Source: Aporrectodea caliginosa (taxonomy: Eukaryota; Annelida; Clitellata; Crassiclitellata; Lumbricidae). From it: a stretch of DNA of 64,000 nucleotides. The stretch lies in the NCBI GenBank assembly GCA_020284085.1, contig JACEVL010006403.1, positions 1,467,501 to 1,531,500 of the forward strand. Reading direction: 5' to 3'. Positions 24,601-37,900 of this stretch are shown here, in pieces (position 1 is the stretch's first letter; each line of letters begins with the position of its first letter). The notes beneath the pieces are model-generated. The model did not search any database. It saw only the letters and a program-made list of their open reading frames with translations, and was not told where the DNA came from. Both the position numbers and the translations under genes were made by a program.

Positions 24601-27600
24601 ATGTGGACTCACACTTTAAACTCATCTTTGCAATTTCTTTATCCATCATAGCCCCCCTCCCCCTCTTCTGGTCTCTCTGGCTTGTGGGATTTAGACCTGA
24701 CTTATTTGATGGATTGTCGATATTGACAGTTCACTTCGAACTGACTGACCAGTGACCATCCTTGATATCGTAAAAGTAGCACTGTAAGGCTGTAGACAAT
24801 GACAATGAGCAAATAAAATAGACTACTTATTATTATTGTTATTATTATTACTGTTATTACAATTGTTATTATGTATTTTGATTTCCATTTAGTTATCAAT
24901 ACTATAATTACTATTATCACTAATTCACTATTGATAATTATATTATTATTTTTTGTCCCAAGTTTGCTATGATCCCTCATGCTCTGAAAATAATGTCTGG
25001 GGACAACAAAATGAACGCCTGGAATGGCTTATAACTTGTCAAGTTATTATTATTATTAATTATTATTATTATTATTTTTTATTATAATTATAATTATTAT
25101 TGTTATATAGGCATTTCAGTTTCATGGCCCTTACAGTCTAGGCTGCCACTGATTTTCTGAATGACATTGAAGCACTGTTTCATTGGAACATTATTGTTAA
25201 GTCCGGTTCTGAATCAATTAATTGCTTAATTATCTGCTTGTAATATCAATTGGAAGGCCATAATAATTAATACTCTATGTGTAATTATGTGTAATGATTG
25301 TCTTTTTCAGGATACGAAGAACTCATCCTGGTCCAGTTGTACATCTGAGCGCCAACCAATCAGATCCAAGCAAAGTAGGACACGGTCCCATCTGCCCTGA
25401 TTCCTATCAGTTCATCTTATTGTTATTATTATTATGCATTTATTAAGCACCACTATCTAGTGACCAAGACTTGATCAGCACATGGCGTTGAGCATTTGTG
25501 AGTGAAGGACTCACTCGAGGGTCATACACAGTGACAACCGATTTCAATCAGTAATGGACCGACTGATCTGTCTATGATATCAGCCAGTTGATAACTCTAC
25601 ATTTTATAAACTGCCGTGCCACCGACATGGGTCTCTTTACTGCGGTGCTGGGAATCAGGGCCATGTGTTGCATTGGCTCGTACCCCAGTAAAGACGCTTC
25701 ATTACTCCCTGTGCCTGTGACCATGTTATCCCCCAGGCAGACAGTCTAATGTGAAAATAGTTCATAATTAAAATGTTATATTTTATCTAATGTGTGTACA
25801 TCTGCTGCAAAGTGTGGGTAGGCAGTTGGTTTAATAAAGAATATACTTACTTAATAAAGAATACAAATTTAATTAATAAGAATATACTTACTTGATTACT
25901 ATCTCCTCATGTCTTCTCTTTGCTTAGTTACCATGCGGCGTTCTGAGGTGTTCGTCTTGCCTTTCCATTGTGGATTCTCTTGATTGTTAAGACTTGCCTG
26001 TTAATGATTTGCCTTTTTGCAGACTCATCAGTCTTTTGGTTTTCTTACTTCTATTCAAGAGGGATCTCTGTATAGCGTAACTGTAATTTTTAATTGTAGT
26101 TGCCAATTTATATAGCTCTACTACTTTTAAGATAAACTCCTCCAGGGAAATTATTACATGACAGCATGAAGCCATGATCCAATGGAATGGTCAACACTCA
26201 TAAAGATTTATATTTAATCAGTCAGTTGTTTAGTGTTTTCATTTATTGATGTGCTGATGCACAGTGGTCTCAGTGGTAGATTTCTGAGAAAAGCAGTTGA
26301 TCCTCTCAGAAGATATTCTCAATTGAGACTGTGGACTTAAGTACTGGAAATGTGCTGTCTAAGTGACTATGGTTGTGCAGTTCTCTCATGTTATTGTGTA
26401 TATACTCCTTTATTGAAACATTAAGTTGACAAACCGCAACGTAGTACAAAACGAAAAGAAAATAATTAAATAATAATAATAGTCAGCTGCTGATAAGAAA
26501 ATAATATCTAATAGACTAATTATTCATGTCCTAAATATGTCCAGTAGACTAATTATTCACATCCTAACTTGACCAGTGTGCTAGAAAATCTTTTTCCAGA
26601 TAGTTTATCCAATGTATGTATGTATCTATATGGCCATTTATATAGCGCCTTACAAGAAACACACGGAGGCGCTAAACATAGCTACCCAACAGATCTAAAC
26701 AGATGTGACTTAAGAAGTTTTGAAAATGTTTCCTGAGCTGCATGTGGTGCAATGTTACGAATTGTTAATGGATGATGATCCTTCAAATCCGAACTAGATC
26801 TGGCTAAAGGATTATGATTTATGGGAAGCAGTGAAGCGATCGTGTGTCTCGTACACTGTTTTAATGACTAGATAGATCGTTTATTGGTATTTGTATAATG
26901 CGCTTGAAGAACCTGTCAAAAGCATTAGGTGTCTTAAAAAATTCAAATGGAGTGCCTTACGATAAGCCATGAATGTCTCGTAGGATTTACAGCTGTCGGT
27001 TGACGGATTTACGGATCTGTAAAAGATTTACGGTTCAGATTAGTTGCATTGCATCAATGTGCTTTCTGTGTTGTCAGTTGCTGATTGGCTATGAGACTGG
27101 GTTGCTGACACTTTGGGATCTGAAGAACAAATCAGCAGAATTTCACTACAATTGCAAAGAGGTGAGGCAAACGAGAACAGTCACTCAGCAGTAGTTGAAT
27201 AAACAGTAAATTAGAAAGACGTTAATGTCAATTGACTGTACATGGTGCCTGTATAAGGATCTTAAAGCCCCTTTGCTCATCATTTGAATTGATTAAAAAA
27301 GGTGCGTATGTGAGGAATAAAGTGTCAGATATTTAAGTGAAATATTTTTAAGTAGTATTTATTAAGGCTGTCCAGTTGTTGGGTTGCTGCTATCATGTTT
27401 CAAATCCTGGCCGTGCTGCAGTCGGGAGCGCCTCTGAGTAGTTTCCTTGAAGGGGCGCTATACAAATGTTCGATATGAATGAATGAATGAATGAATGTTT
27501 ACACTTTAGTCATAAGGTAACCAAAATCAAAAGCGTGAAATTTCTAAAGCACTGTTTAAAAGTTAAGCGCAAGTCACCAGCTTATTCACAAGTGCTAAGC

Positions 27601-30600
27601 ATTGTGTCAGAGAACCCCTCTGACACAGTGGAGTCCAGAGAGAGGTCAAGTGGATGGAGGTCCCAGTCTGGTTTCCAGGTCCTTGAAGCCCAAAATCGCA
27701 TCTTTGAGAACAAACAAATTTTGATTAAAGCATGTCATTGTATGAACAGTTACGGTACCCCACCTTACCTTACATTTACTTTACCTTGCTTTAACCCTAC
27801 CCTTTCTTTGCGGATTCTGAGAGCAGATGTTTAAAGAGTTAAGAGAGAGAGAGAGAGCTTATTCACAAGTGGAGCGATTGGAGTGAGAGGAAGAGTCATG
27901 AGACAGGGCAGAGGGGAGCAGGAGGAGGGCTGCAACTGCGGAGGTAAAAACGACGACCTGACTCTGATAAATACTGTTATGTAAATACGCCGTGCATATT
28001 TCTCATATAAGAATTTCGTCAAACGAAGCATCTCGTTGTGTGTTTCTGCTCGATGCAACCCACGTGCTAGTGCAACTAAGCCCCCGAAGTTAAGCCTGTG
28101 CTCGACCATCTATAGCACCGCTGCCACCAGATACTGAAAGATAGTCAGTCATCTTTTCAGTACAATGCCTTTGGATTGTAATTAGTTACTTGTCTCAATC
28201 CTATCAGACAAAATGTGATGTTTTCTTTGCTGGAAAATCCTTTTCAAACGTCAAAGATGACGAAGACCATTGGTTTTAGGCAGCATTTCATGAATGGAAC
28301 ATTGAATGTGAATTGTAATTTTAATGGTCTTAATGGTTTTAATGTTAATGCTAATTTATACTGAACTTTTGTTGTTAATTACTAAACAAGTTAAAGATCC
28401 TGTATGTTCATGTATAAACACTGCAATTTAATTTGTGATTGAACATGGTATTTGAAGATTTTTTATGGGTCTTTTTAAATATTGGTTGATATGCTTATGT
28501 CTACAAGTCCCTGCTAAACTGACAAACTTATGGAATGCTTACAAATGCGTTTCTTACTTAGAATAATTCTATGTACTGTGACGCCTTTGAACCTCCCAAG
28601 GGCCTATTTATAAATGTTTTTGTATTTGAATTCTTATACGCCTGAAAAAGGCCTCACCCTTTGTACTTGTCCAAATACTAAAATCACCTTTTCACTCTGC
28701 GCCTATTAATATGCTGTCTTTTAGTAGTTTTGGACAATTTATTCTATGTCCACATGCTGTGTTTACATCGGCAGATTGTTACACAGAATGCCACACACGG
28801 TGAATGGCAAGAATGTGCCTGACCAGAATGAGCATTTAGTCAATTATAAATGCAGCGTATTGATGTTTTACCAGATTTAGCCTAGCCACAGCATGGTAGC
28901 AGCTCATTGTCCCACCCACCCTCCCTCTGTCTCTGTATGTCTGTCTGTCTGTCTGTCTGTCTCTGTTTCTGTCTCTGTCTGTCTGTCTGTCTCTCTCTGT
29001 CCTCTGTCTGTGTCTCTCTGTCTGTCTCACTGTCTGTCTGTCTCTGTCTGTCTGTCCATCTGTCTGTCTCTGTCTGTCGCTGTCTGTCTGTCCATCTGTC
29101 ACTGTCTCACTGTCTGTCTCCATCTGTCTGTCCATCTGTCACTGTCTCTGTTCAGACTGTAGTAATTGGTCACTTGGTCGTTCAATTAAATCCACGACAA
29201 TTATGTGCGTGGCAGAAGTTCCTTCTCGTCTGGGAGCCATAATTGTTAAATTTAAATGTATCCAGCACCAGGACGGCAGTTGTGCTTTGCTGGCGTCATT
29301 TGCAATCAGAAGTGGCAGAGAGTTTTATATTTATTGCTGTCACGGAGTACAAGTTTTAGTGACGATGAAATGTAGGGGCCTTGTGCCGGGTGAAGTTCGT
29401 ACTGTGAACTTTGTCGTGACCCCTTCCTTTTGGCCATAAATTTCTCCTTGACTGCCACCAATTCAAGATATCCACTTTCATTCAGTGGTTATAGATTGCT
29501 GGCAAGTGAGCCTGCTCTGTTGGGTAATCCGATTTGTGAAGTTAGAATGGTTTCCATTGGGGTTTAACTCATTGGCTTGTAGTAAATTTAGGGTAATACA
29601 TTATGTTGCAACCTTGTGACCGGAGTGTGGCATAGTGCTCATCATGGAGCCATTGACTTGTTTACATCCGCATGGATGTCTTGTGTGGATATTTGTTTGC
29701 CATGCAGATTGCAGAAGGATCATAGCCTTTTACTGCTGTGCCTGAGGTTGGAATGCAAATGTATGTCAATTTTTCTCTGAGTTATGTTATGGAACTGCTG
29801 TTAAGCTGTTAAGAGTGGCAGGGAACTACTGTTCAGCTGTTAGAATGGCAGGGAACTGATGTTCAGCTGTTTAGAGTTGGCAGGGAACTGCTGTTCAGCT
29901 GTTAACAGTGGCAGAGAACTGTTGTTCAGCTGTTAACAGTGGCAGGGAACTGCTGTTCAGCTGTTAACAGTGGCAGAGAACTGCTGTTCAGCTGTTAAAA
30001 GTGGAAGGGAACTGCTGTTCAGCTGTTAACAGTGGCAGGGAACTTATGGTCACCTGGTGTAATGATAGGGAGCTGACTGTTCAGCTTTAAGAGTGGCAGA
30101 ATTCTTGCCTTACCTTGCCGTATTTTGCCTTGCCTCACCTATTGGCAGTTGTCTCTGAGTTTTGGCAAATCATTTGGAAGTCTAGCAGCCGGTTGGGGAG
30201 CCAATGGGATGTAGTAGAGTCCTATTTGTTCTACCATAGTGGTGGCTGTCATTTAGCCAGGGCATGTACTTTGTGTAAATTATTGAAGCTGCCTCTCAGT
30301 TAGAAAGTGCCACTATCTAATAACGAAGCATCAGTCGATGATGCTGAGCAACTGTGAGTGAAGGACTTGCCTAAGGTCCCTACACATAACCAACTAACCA
30401 TCTCAGGGGATACTTGAACCCTACTCTCCCCATTACATGGTGAGTGCTCTAACCAGTCGGCTACCAAGTCCCGTAATTGGTGAAGAGATGATACCAAAGC
30501 TGCCTCATAATTGCTCTATGTTTGTGATATGTGGATCTTTTATGTAGGACCTTTAACTTTAGTGTTGAGTTGCTCTATAGAGGGTTAGCATCTTCAGTAT

Positions 30601-31099
30601 GTGTAGTAAGTGTAGTTTATGCAGCACAATGTTTTCACATAAATAAGGTGAATTGATCCCACAGCTGCTTTTATTAATATTATGCACATTCTTCTATCTG
30701 CTGTTCTGGTATTATTGTGTTTTCTATTGTTTGACATATATTATGTAATACTGTGAGAGGTCATGGTGTTTATTATTGTTGAACACACATAGTGTGTTAC
30801 TCTGTTAAGCGTACGATTGTCTGATACGGTGTAATACAAAGGGATGTATTGAGATGTTGTAAAGTAAGATTTGGTGTCAGGATGTATTTGGAGAATTATT
30901 TTCTTTAAATTATTTGTTTTCCTTTTAGACTTTGAAGTTTGTGAGTTGGCACCATGAAGGCAAGCAGTTCATCTGCTGTAATGGCGACGGGAGTCTGACC
31001 ACATGGAATGTCAGGTCACCACAGCAACCTGCCAGCACTATCGTACCTCATGGTAGTAATACTCATCTTGTCATCGCCATCATCATCATCATCATCATT

Positions 31100-31160
<61 letters not shown>

Positions 31161-31863
31161 CAATGTTAAGTACTTGTTTTCATAGCTGCTTAGTTTTTAT
31201 CAAAGCTCGAGGGTACGTACCATACGTAATCTATTTTTTGAAAGGTACGTACGTTTTTTAACGTACCCTATTTTAGGGTACGTAAACAATACAAAAATAC
31301 GTTAACCACGTCATTGGTCATTATAAGAATGTTCAACTTAATTTATGCAAACAACCACAACCCAGTATACAGCATAGTAAATAGCTACAATGCTATATTG
31401 TAGGTCTATGTTAATCCAGCAGACATTGCACTTAATGCACTAATGTCAGATTATACGTAGGCTATGGGTCACCGAGTAAATCATAAACAAAATTTTCGTG
31501 TATGATACGTACCATACGCGTATTCTATTTTTTGAAAGGTACGTACGTATTTTAACGTATTCTATTTTTACGCGTACCCTCGAGCTCTGGTTTTTATGTA
31601 ATTGTCTTCATCCTCATCATCATCATGAGCATCATTATTGGCATTGTCAACACTAATTAATATTGTTGACTTAATAATGTTGTCATGCTCGTCAGCGTCA
31701 TCGCCTGTACTGTCATCATCTCATCATCATCATCATCATCATCATCATTACTGTTATCATCACTATCATCTGTAGCTTCATCTGCTTTCACCATTGATAT
31801 CATCATCATTACTGTTATCATCACTATCATCTGTAGCTTCATCTGCTTTCACCATTGTCATCA

Positions 31864-31902
<39 letters not shown>

Positions 31903-34900
31903 TACTGCCAGCATTATCCTCATCATCATCAGCAGCAGCAGCATCATGATCATCATGACAGTCATCATTTATTCATACCTGTGGATTTGATTTCTCTATA
32001 TGGTGACTGGAATTCTCTCCTTCTTTCTTCTCTACATTTGTAAATGCATCATAAGACAATTGCTGTCATTGTGATGTGGTCTATCTAGCTCCTTGCAAGT
32101 TTTAAGAATATAGTTGTATAAAGTCGATTGATTTTGAGTCCATTTGGTAACACCCTTTATGTTCTGACCTTCAGTGTAAAGATAATTCCACCCTGCTGCA
32201 ATTTTAAACACCTTGCAGCCATGCACTTGACTCCAGTCCAAGTTTCGACCTGATGTTATAAACAGTGTACACATGTTGCCTTGATTGAATGCTTGCATGT
32301 TAGAGCTTGGTCTTTGGTGGCATAGCAGCTAATACAATGTGGATGCAGTGGCTGATATGTATGCAGTAGAAATGCCAGTGAGTGCGTGACTCTATAGCCA
32401 TTTGGTTTGAAGGTTCATGTTCAAATGCGGCGTATGAGAGTTCACTTCTCCACGAGATGGTTACTGGGTATGGGAGACCTTGAGCAAGTCCATTGTGCAC
32501 AATTGCTCAGTGCCTTTGATTGATGCTTTGTCATTAGACAGCGGTCTTTAATAGAGACAGATTAATAATAATAGTTATAATTATTATTATATTTTATTCT
32601 TGCTGTTTGTGCTGGTGCTGCTGCATAGTAATTGACAATGGTTATCAATTGTGAAAATAATAAAGACTGGTTGTTCAGTTGTTGCATTGTTGTTATCATG
32701 TTTCTGTTGTGATGTGCCTCTGTATGGATAACAGTGCCTAAGAAGACTGTTGTTGACAGAGGAGCTCATAGTGATAGTTAGTCTTAGAAATTCAGTGAAG
32801 TGTTGCAGCTGTTCATAATATCCTATTTCCGATGTTTAGGTAAGCTTGGAAGGGATGGGAAGCCTGAAACTTGTCGATCCATAAACAAGGTAGAACTGTG
32901 CACAAACAGAAGCAGGTCAGTGACCTCTTGACCTCACTTTAAAATGTCCTTCACTTCTTTGGCATTCAGTTCTAGACCTTAAAGCACAAAAGTGTTGGAT
33001 GCTACGGTGTGGACTCATTAACTGGAAGTCGTCAAGGGAGGGAGGACATGGCTTTTGATACAGCATGTAAACCTGGCCTCATGTAAAAAGGGATAATGCT
33101 GTGAATTCAATATTTGTGACCCAGGGAATCAAAATGAGTCGTATGTCGGCAAATCACATTGCTAGGAAAACAACAGAATATGATCAGAAGTCATTTTTTC
33201 ATTTTCAGATTTTAATGGATGTTTTTTACATTTCTAATATCTCACATTATGATGAAATTCATTGTTTTAATTTAATGTGTAGTTTTAGGATTTTGTAAAG
33301 GGTATTGGTTTAGTTTTCATGATTGCATATTAAAATCAATTTAAAATAATTTCCAAAAATTGGACACATAATAATTTGTAACGTTGTCAGACAGTAAGAT
33401 AGAACCAAAATTTTGGTGTCATTTTAAAGCAAAAACTGTGGTCTTTAAAAAATGTGTAATACTCTTATTCTAAAATTTTTGACGTCTGAACCATTTTGAT
33501 TCCTTCGGTCACCATTTAGTGCTACACTGGAGTTCTTGTATGGCGCATTAACCAGTACGTTAAGTTAACAGCTTTGGGAGAACTATTACCATTTTGTGTT
33601 AATCAGATTGGTGCTTAAATAAGTCCACACTGTAGTTTCCTGATCCAATTGAGTAACAATTTGCGGAAACTGTCTGCATCTTTGTTGACAGTTGACAGAA
33701 ATTTTGCAAAACATACAAATTTATACAGACTGGTGGCTAGCAGATATACCACCTTGTGTGGACCAGATGTCTATTAATGCTAATGAATAATACTTTAACG
33801 CTACACTTTGAAAATTGTTTAATATTTATTAAATTATTTATATATTTTGTGTTTTGGTGTATATGTGCTTAATTATAACTAAATTCTGATTATTATCCTG
33901 ATATGTTTTTGTGTGTTGAATGTCTGGTACGTTTTCTATTTCAGTGAGCCGTTCACAATTTTTAGCGGTGGAATGCCAGCTGAGAAGGTGGGTCAGACAC
34001 CGACCCTGACGATTATGCATGGGTCAAATACAACCGTCCTTGAGATGGAGTACCAGATTATCGACTTCGCAGTTCTCTGCTCAACTCCATGGAACAACGG
34101 TTAGCTAAGCCATAGATTCATTTAACCCATCAACATTGTAGGGTTTTTACCTCAAACACCCTTAATCAGACCCGCACAAGTACTTGCAACCATCGTGAAT
34201 TGCTTATGTGGATCTGTAGGCCGCATATGACTCAGTGGGTGAGGAAGCCTGCATAATAGGTGTTTTCAAACCTATACTCTCCACATTACAAGGCAAGCAC
34301 TATGACCAGTTGGCTACTGTGTCTTACAATTGACTTCCTTGTCCCACAATCCATGCTGTGTTGTAAGACCCACCAATTTGCATAACTACTGGAGTCTTGT
34401 GTAACCCGGGGCATGTACTCCATGGGCTACTCCCGCTCAAAAGCCGCTCTCGTACTCCCTGTGCCCAAGACTACATGACTGTTTTATTCCACAAGCAGAC
34501 AATCTCATACGCAGATTGTTTATAATATGAATGTTACACTGTATAAATGTATATACACCAAAGTGCAGATATGCAGTTGATACAATAAAGAATATACTTA
34601 CTTGCTTACTTTAATTTAACTGATTACTGTATCCTGTCAAGGGAAAGTTATGAATACAGGTAGAGACTAACTCTGAGATTATGAATTAACTCTGACGATT
34701 AACTCTGACGATTAAGACTAATGGATTCTGATCGATTAGATTTTCAGGATCCATACGCCGTGATCGTCCTCCTGCAGAATGACTTTGTCGTGCTTGATCT
34801 GACTTCCCCAAAGTAAGTAAGATCTCTGTTGATGCAAGTAGTCAAACAAGTTAGGTCAGTTCGATAGTCATGTCTGAAAGTGCTGATGAGTGATTCTTTC

Positions 34901-37900
34901 AATGCACAATATATAAATATAAAAATATATATATATTATATGTATATATATATATATAGATATGTATATCACAAACAGCTGTGGAATGTGGATGGGAATC
35001 CATTGTTTGGGCTATGCGTGTTTGCAGGAGCTTGCCTAATAATAAATAATAATAATCTTTTCTTTATTGAAGCGCCTGACAAACGCTCTGCACTGTACAT
35101 TTACATGTTATGCAATTGAAACAATTCACAAGAACACAAATGACAGAAGACATAAACCTTAACTACTAACAGAACAGACAGCCTGCAATACATGGCACTA
35201 ATAGCAGCCTACAAAGCATGTCCGCCCTACGGGATTCGAACTCAGTACCTCTCGCTCTCTATGCCAGTGTGTGTTATCCAATGCGCTATCGGGCCCCTGT
35301 GGCGACTCTTCTAGTTAACCACACAATGTTTGCTTATTGAAGAATAACTTCTTGTTCTTAATAACTTGAATAAATACCATTTAGGTTGGCCCAAAGGTAC
35401 TTGAAGGTGCTGTCCTAAGTGTCCACATACTTAGAAACATACATGCAAGATAGGCAGATACCTCTTTTCAAGGCATGAGGCATAGTTCGAGGCCCAGTTC
35501 TCTGTGACTTTTGTTGCTGGAAATTAATTTCAAGTGCATATCATTTCATTGTTATATTGTGCTAAAAAGTTCTTCCAGCGTTCGATTGCTTTTGTTGTGT
35601 TTGCTATTTAGCTGATGTTGCTGACTGTTCCTGCTGCCTTTTGCGTTTGTTTATGTAATTGAGGCATTTAAGAATTGGCATACTTATCTGAGAGTATGTT
35701 ATTATTATTATTATTCATTCATTCATTCATTCATTCAGAGCATTTATATAGCGCCCCTTCAAGAAACTACTCAGGAGCGCTCCCGGCCCAGCCACGACTA
35801 AAGAAAAAAGACTTGAGGGACTTGTAGAACCCTGTCAGATGGCTTACAAGTAAAAAACGGAGCTTAAGTGGTAGGTCATTCCAAATGGAAGGGCCAACAA
35901 CCGAGAAAGCACGGCGCTGCCTAATAGCCAAGCGAGTCCGTGGAACAAGGAACTCACCCCTCGTCGCAGAGCGAAGCACCCGACGTGCTGGAACATCAGA
36001 CACTGGGCGGCAAAGATCACGCAAGTAAGATGGAGCACAGCCAAGAACACAACGAGAAACAAGAGCAGCAATGCGATATGAGATACGCTGAGACACAGGC
36101 AGCCAATGCAACACATCACGCATGTATGCAGAGACAGGAGAGTACTTAGGAAGCCGTCCAATAAGCCGAGCAGCCGAGCGTAGAACTCGATCTAGTCGCC
36201 CCAAAACACCAAGGGGAAGGCCAGCAAGTAGAGAGGAACAGTGGTCAATTCGACTAGTAACAAAGGCATGAACAAGGACCACAACTGCATCATGAGAGAG
36301 AGAGCGAGAGACCACTCGAAGCTGACGAAGCTGATAATAACAACTCCGTGCAATTGAGTTCACATGTTGAGATAAAGTAAGCTCGGAGTCAAGAGAAAGT
36401 CCCAGATCACGAACTGTGAGGGAAAAGATTATGTGAGGAAAGAGCAGGGTAAGTTGAGGAAAGTCGATACCCTGAAGTTGTCTACGGCTACCCAGCCAAA
36501 TGAGCTGTGTTTTAGAGGGATTTAAGAGTAGCCGATTGGAGGCCATCCAAGAAGAGAGGACATCCATAGTCAGACACATCTGACTCACAGTAGCCACCGC
36601 ATCGGCTGAATGGGTGTGGATGTAGGCTTGCACATCATCGGCAAATAGTTGGTGTAGAAGCCCCTGAGACGTCAACAAGGAGCAGACATCAGCAGTATAA
36701 AGAAGATAAAGCAGCGGGCCCAGGACAGAACCCTGGGGCACACCCAAAGGGGCAGGGACCCAAAGAGACCTGGACGAACCAAGGACTACAAAATTTGAGC
36801 GGTCAGTTAAAAAAGATCTGTTAGTTAACATAATTATATCTGGTAGGGGCGCTATAACAAGTGTTCAAATACAATACAATAATTATATGTGTTATACATT
36901 ATATATATAATAGTTTGGTTAGTTTGATCAGGAAATGAGTAAATGCATTCACTGTTAGACTTATACGAACTGTGTAAGTTTTCACTCTACACTTATTATT
37001 GCATATGACTGGCAATTTGTGCCATTTGAATGCTTTTATCTGCTCTTGACTTTTTATACCATTGGCTGTCAGTGCTTTGTGATAATCATTAACATTATTT
37101 ATAAAATAAGCTTTTATATCACTGGTGTCGTAAATCACATGAGACTTATAGGTGGCTGGTTTTGCATCTTGATGTTATTTATTGAATAAAAGAAAACAAG
37201 AGAGATTGTTTGATTTGGTAATACTCAATTAGACTGGATTCATTGGCTTCCATTTTGTTTTTGCTTTCCAGCTATCCGTGCTTTGAGAATCCATGTCCTA
37301 TGGATATTCATGAATCTCCTGTAACAGCGTGCTGCTACTTTGCCAATTGTCCCTCAGATCTCATGCCTGCGTTCTACTCCGTGGGATACAGGCAGAAGAA
37401 GACGGGATTCAGTGAGAAGGTAACTATGCCAACAGCAAAATGGTTGCCTTGGAGATACAAAATGATTGTCTTGGAGATACAAAATGATTGTCTTGGAGAT
37501 ACATAATGGTTGCCTTGGAGATGCAAAATGGTTGCCGTGGAGATACAAAATGTTTGCCTTGGAGATACAAAATGGTTGTCTTGGAGATGCAAAATAGTTG
37601 CTTTGGAGTTACAAAATGGTTGCCTTGGAGTTACAAAATGGTTGCCTTGGAGATACATCAAGACCACTGCTAAATTCAAGAAATTCAGTAAATTCTGGGA
37701 CATGGCTACCATGTCCCATGGAATTGTGGGTTGGTTGGAGTGTTCATCTTGTAACAGGGAGAGTATGATGTCTAGCTTCCACTGAGACGGTTACTGTGTA
37801 AGGACCTTGAGCAAGTCCTTCACTCACAATTGCTCAGCGCCATCGATTGTTGCTTGTTCATTAGACTGTGATATTTAATATATGCATAATAATAATAATA

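Noticed and set aside
28050..28135. 5S rRNA-like string CCCGAAGTTAAGCCTGTGC
   Set aside because: Only a short central part resembles 5S rRNA; the rest and the ends do not fold or align as a 5S gene. It could be a trace of a 5S-derived SINE, but this is not supportable.
28836..29242. Open frames of about 100 codons on both strands (Ser/Val/Cys or Arg/Asp/Gln rich)
   Set aside because: They arise from the CTGT microsatellite and have no other content.
31657..32043. Open frames with long His, Ile, Ser or Asp runs
   Set aside because: Products of (ATC)n repeats read in different frames.
34748..34812. Exon 11 starting at the ttttcag acceptor
   Set aside because: It gives a frameshift and an early TGA; the upstream gattag acceptor restores DFQDPYAV, which matches the family.
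37354..37785. Repetitive open frames (for example [11 protein letters not shown] units)
   Set aside because: Both strands are open because of the 22-bp minisatellite; the region is intron 12.
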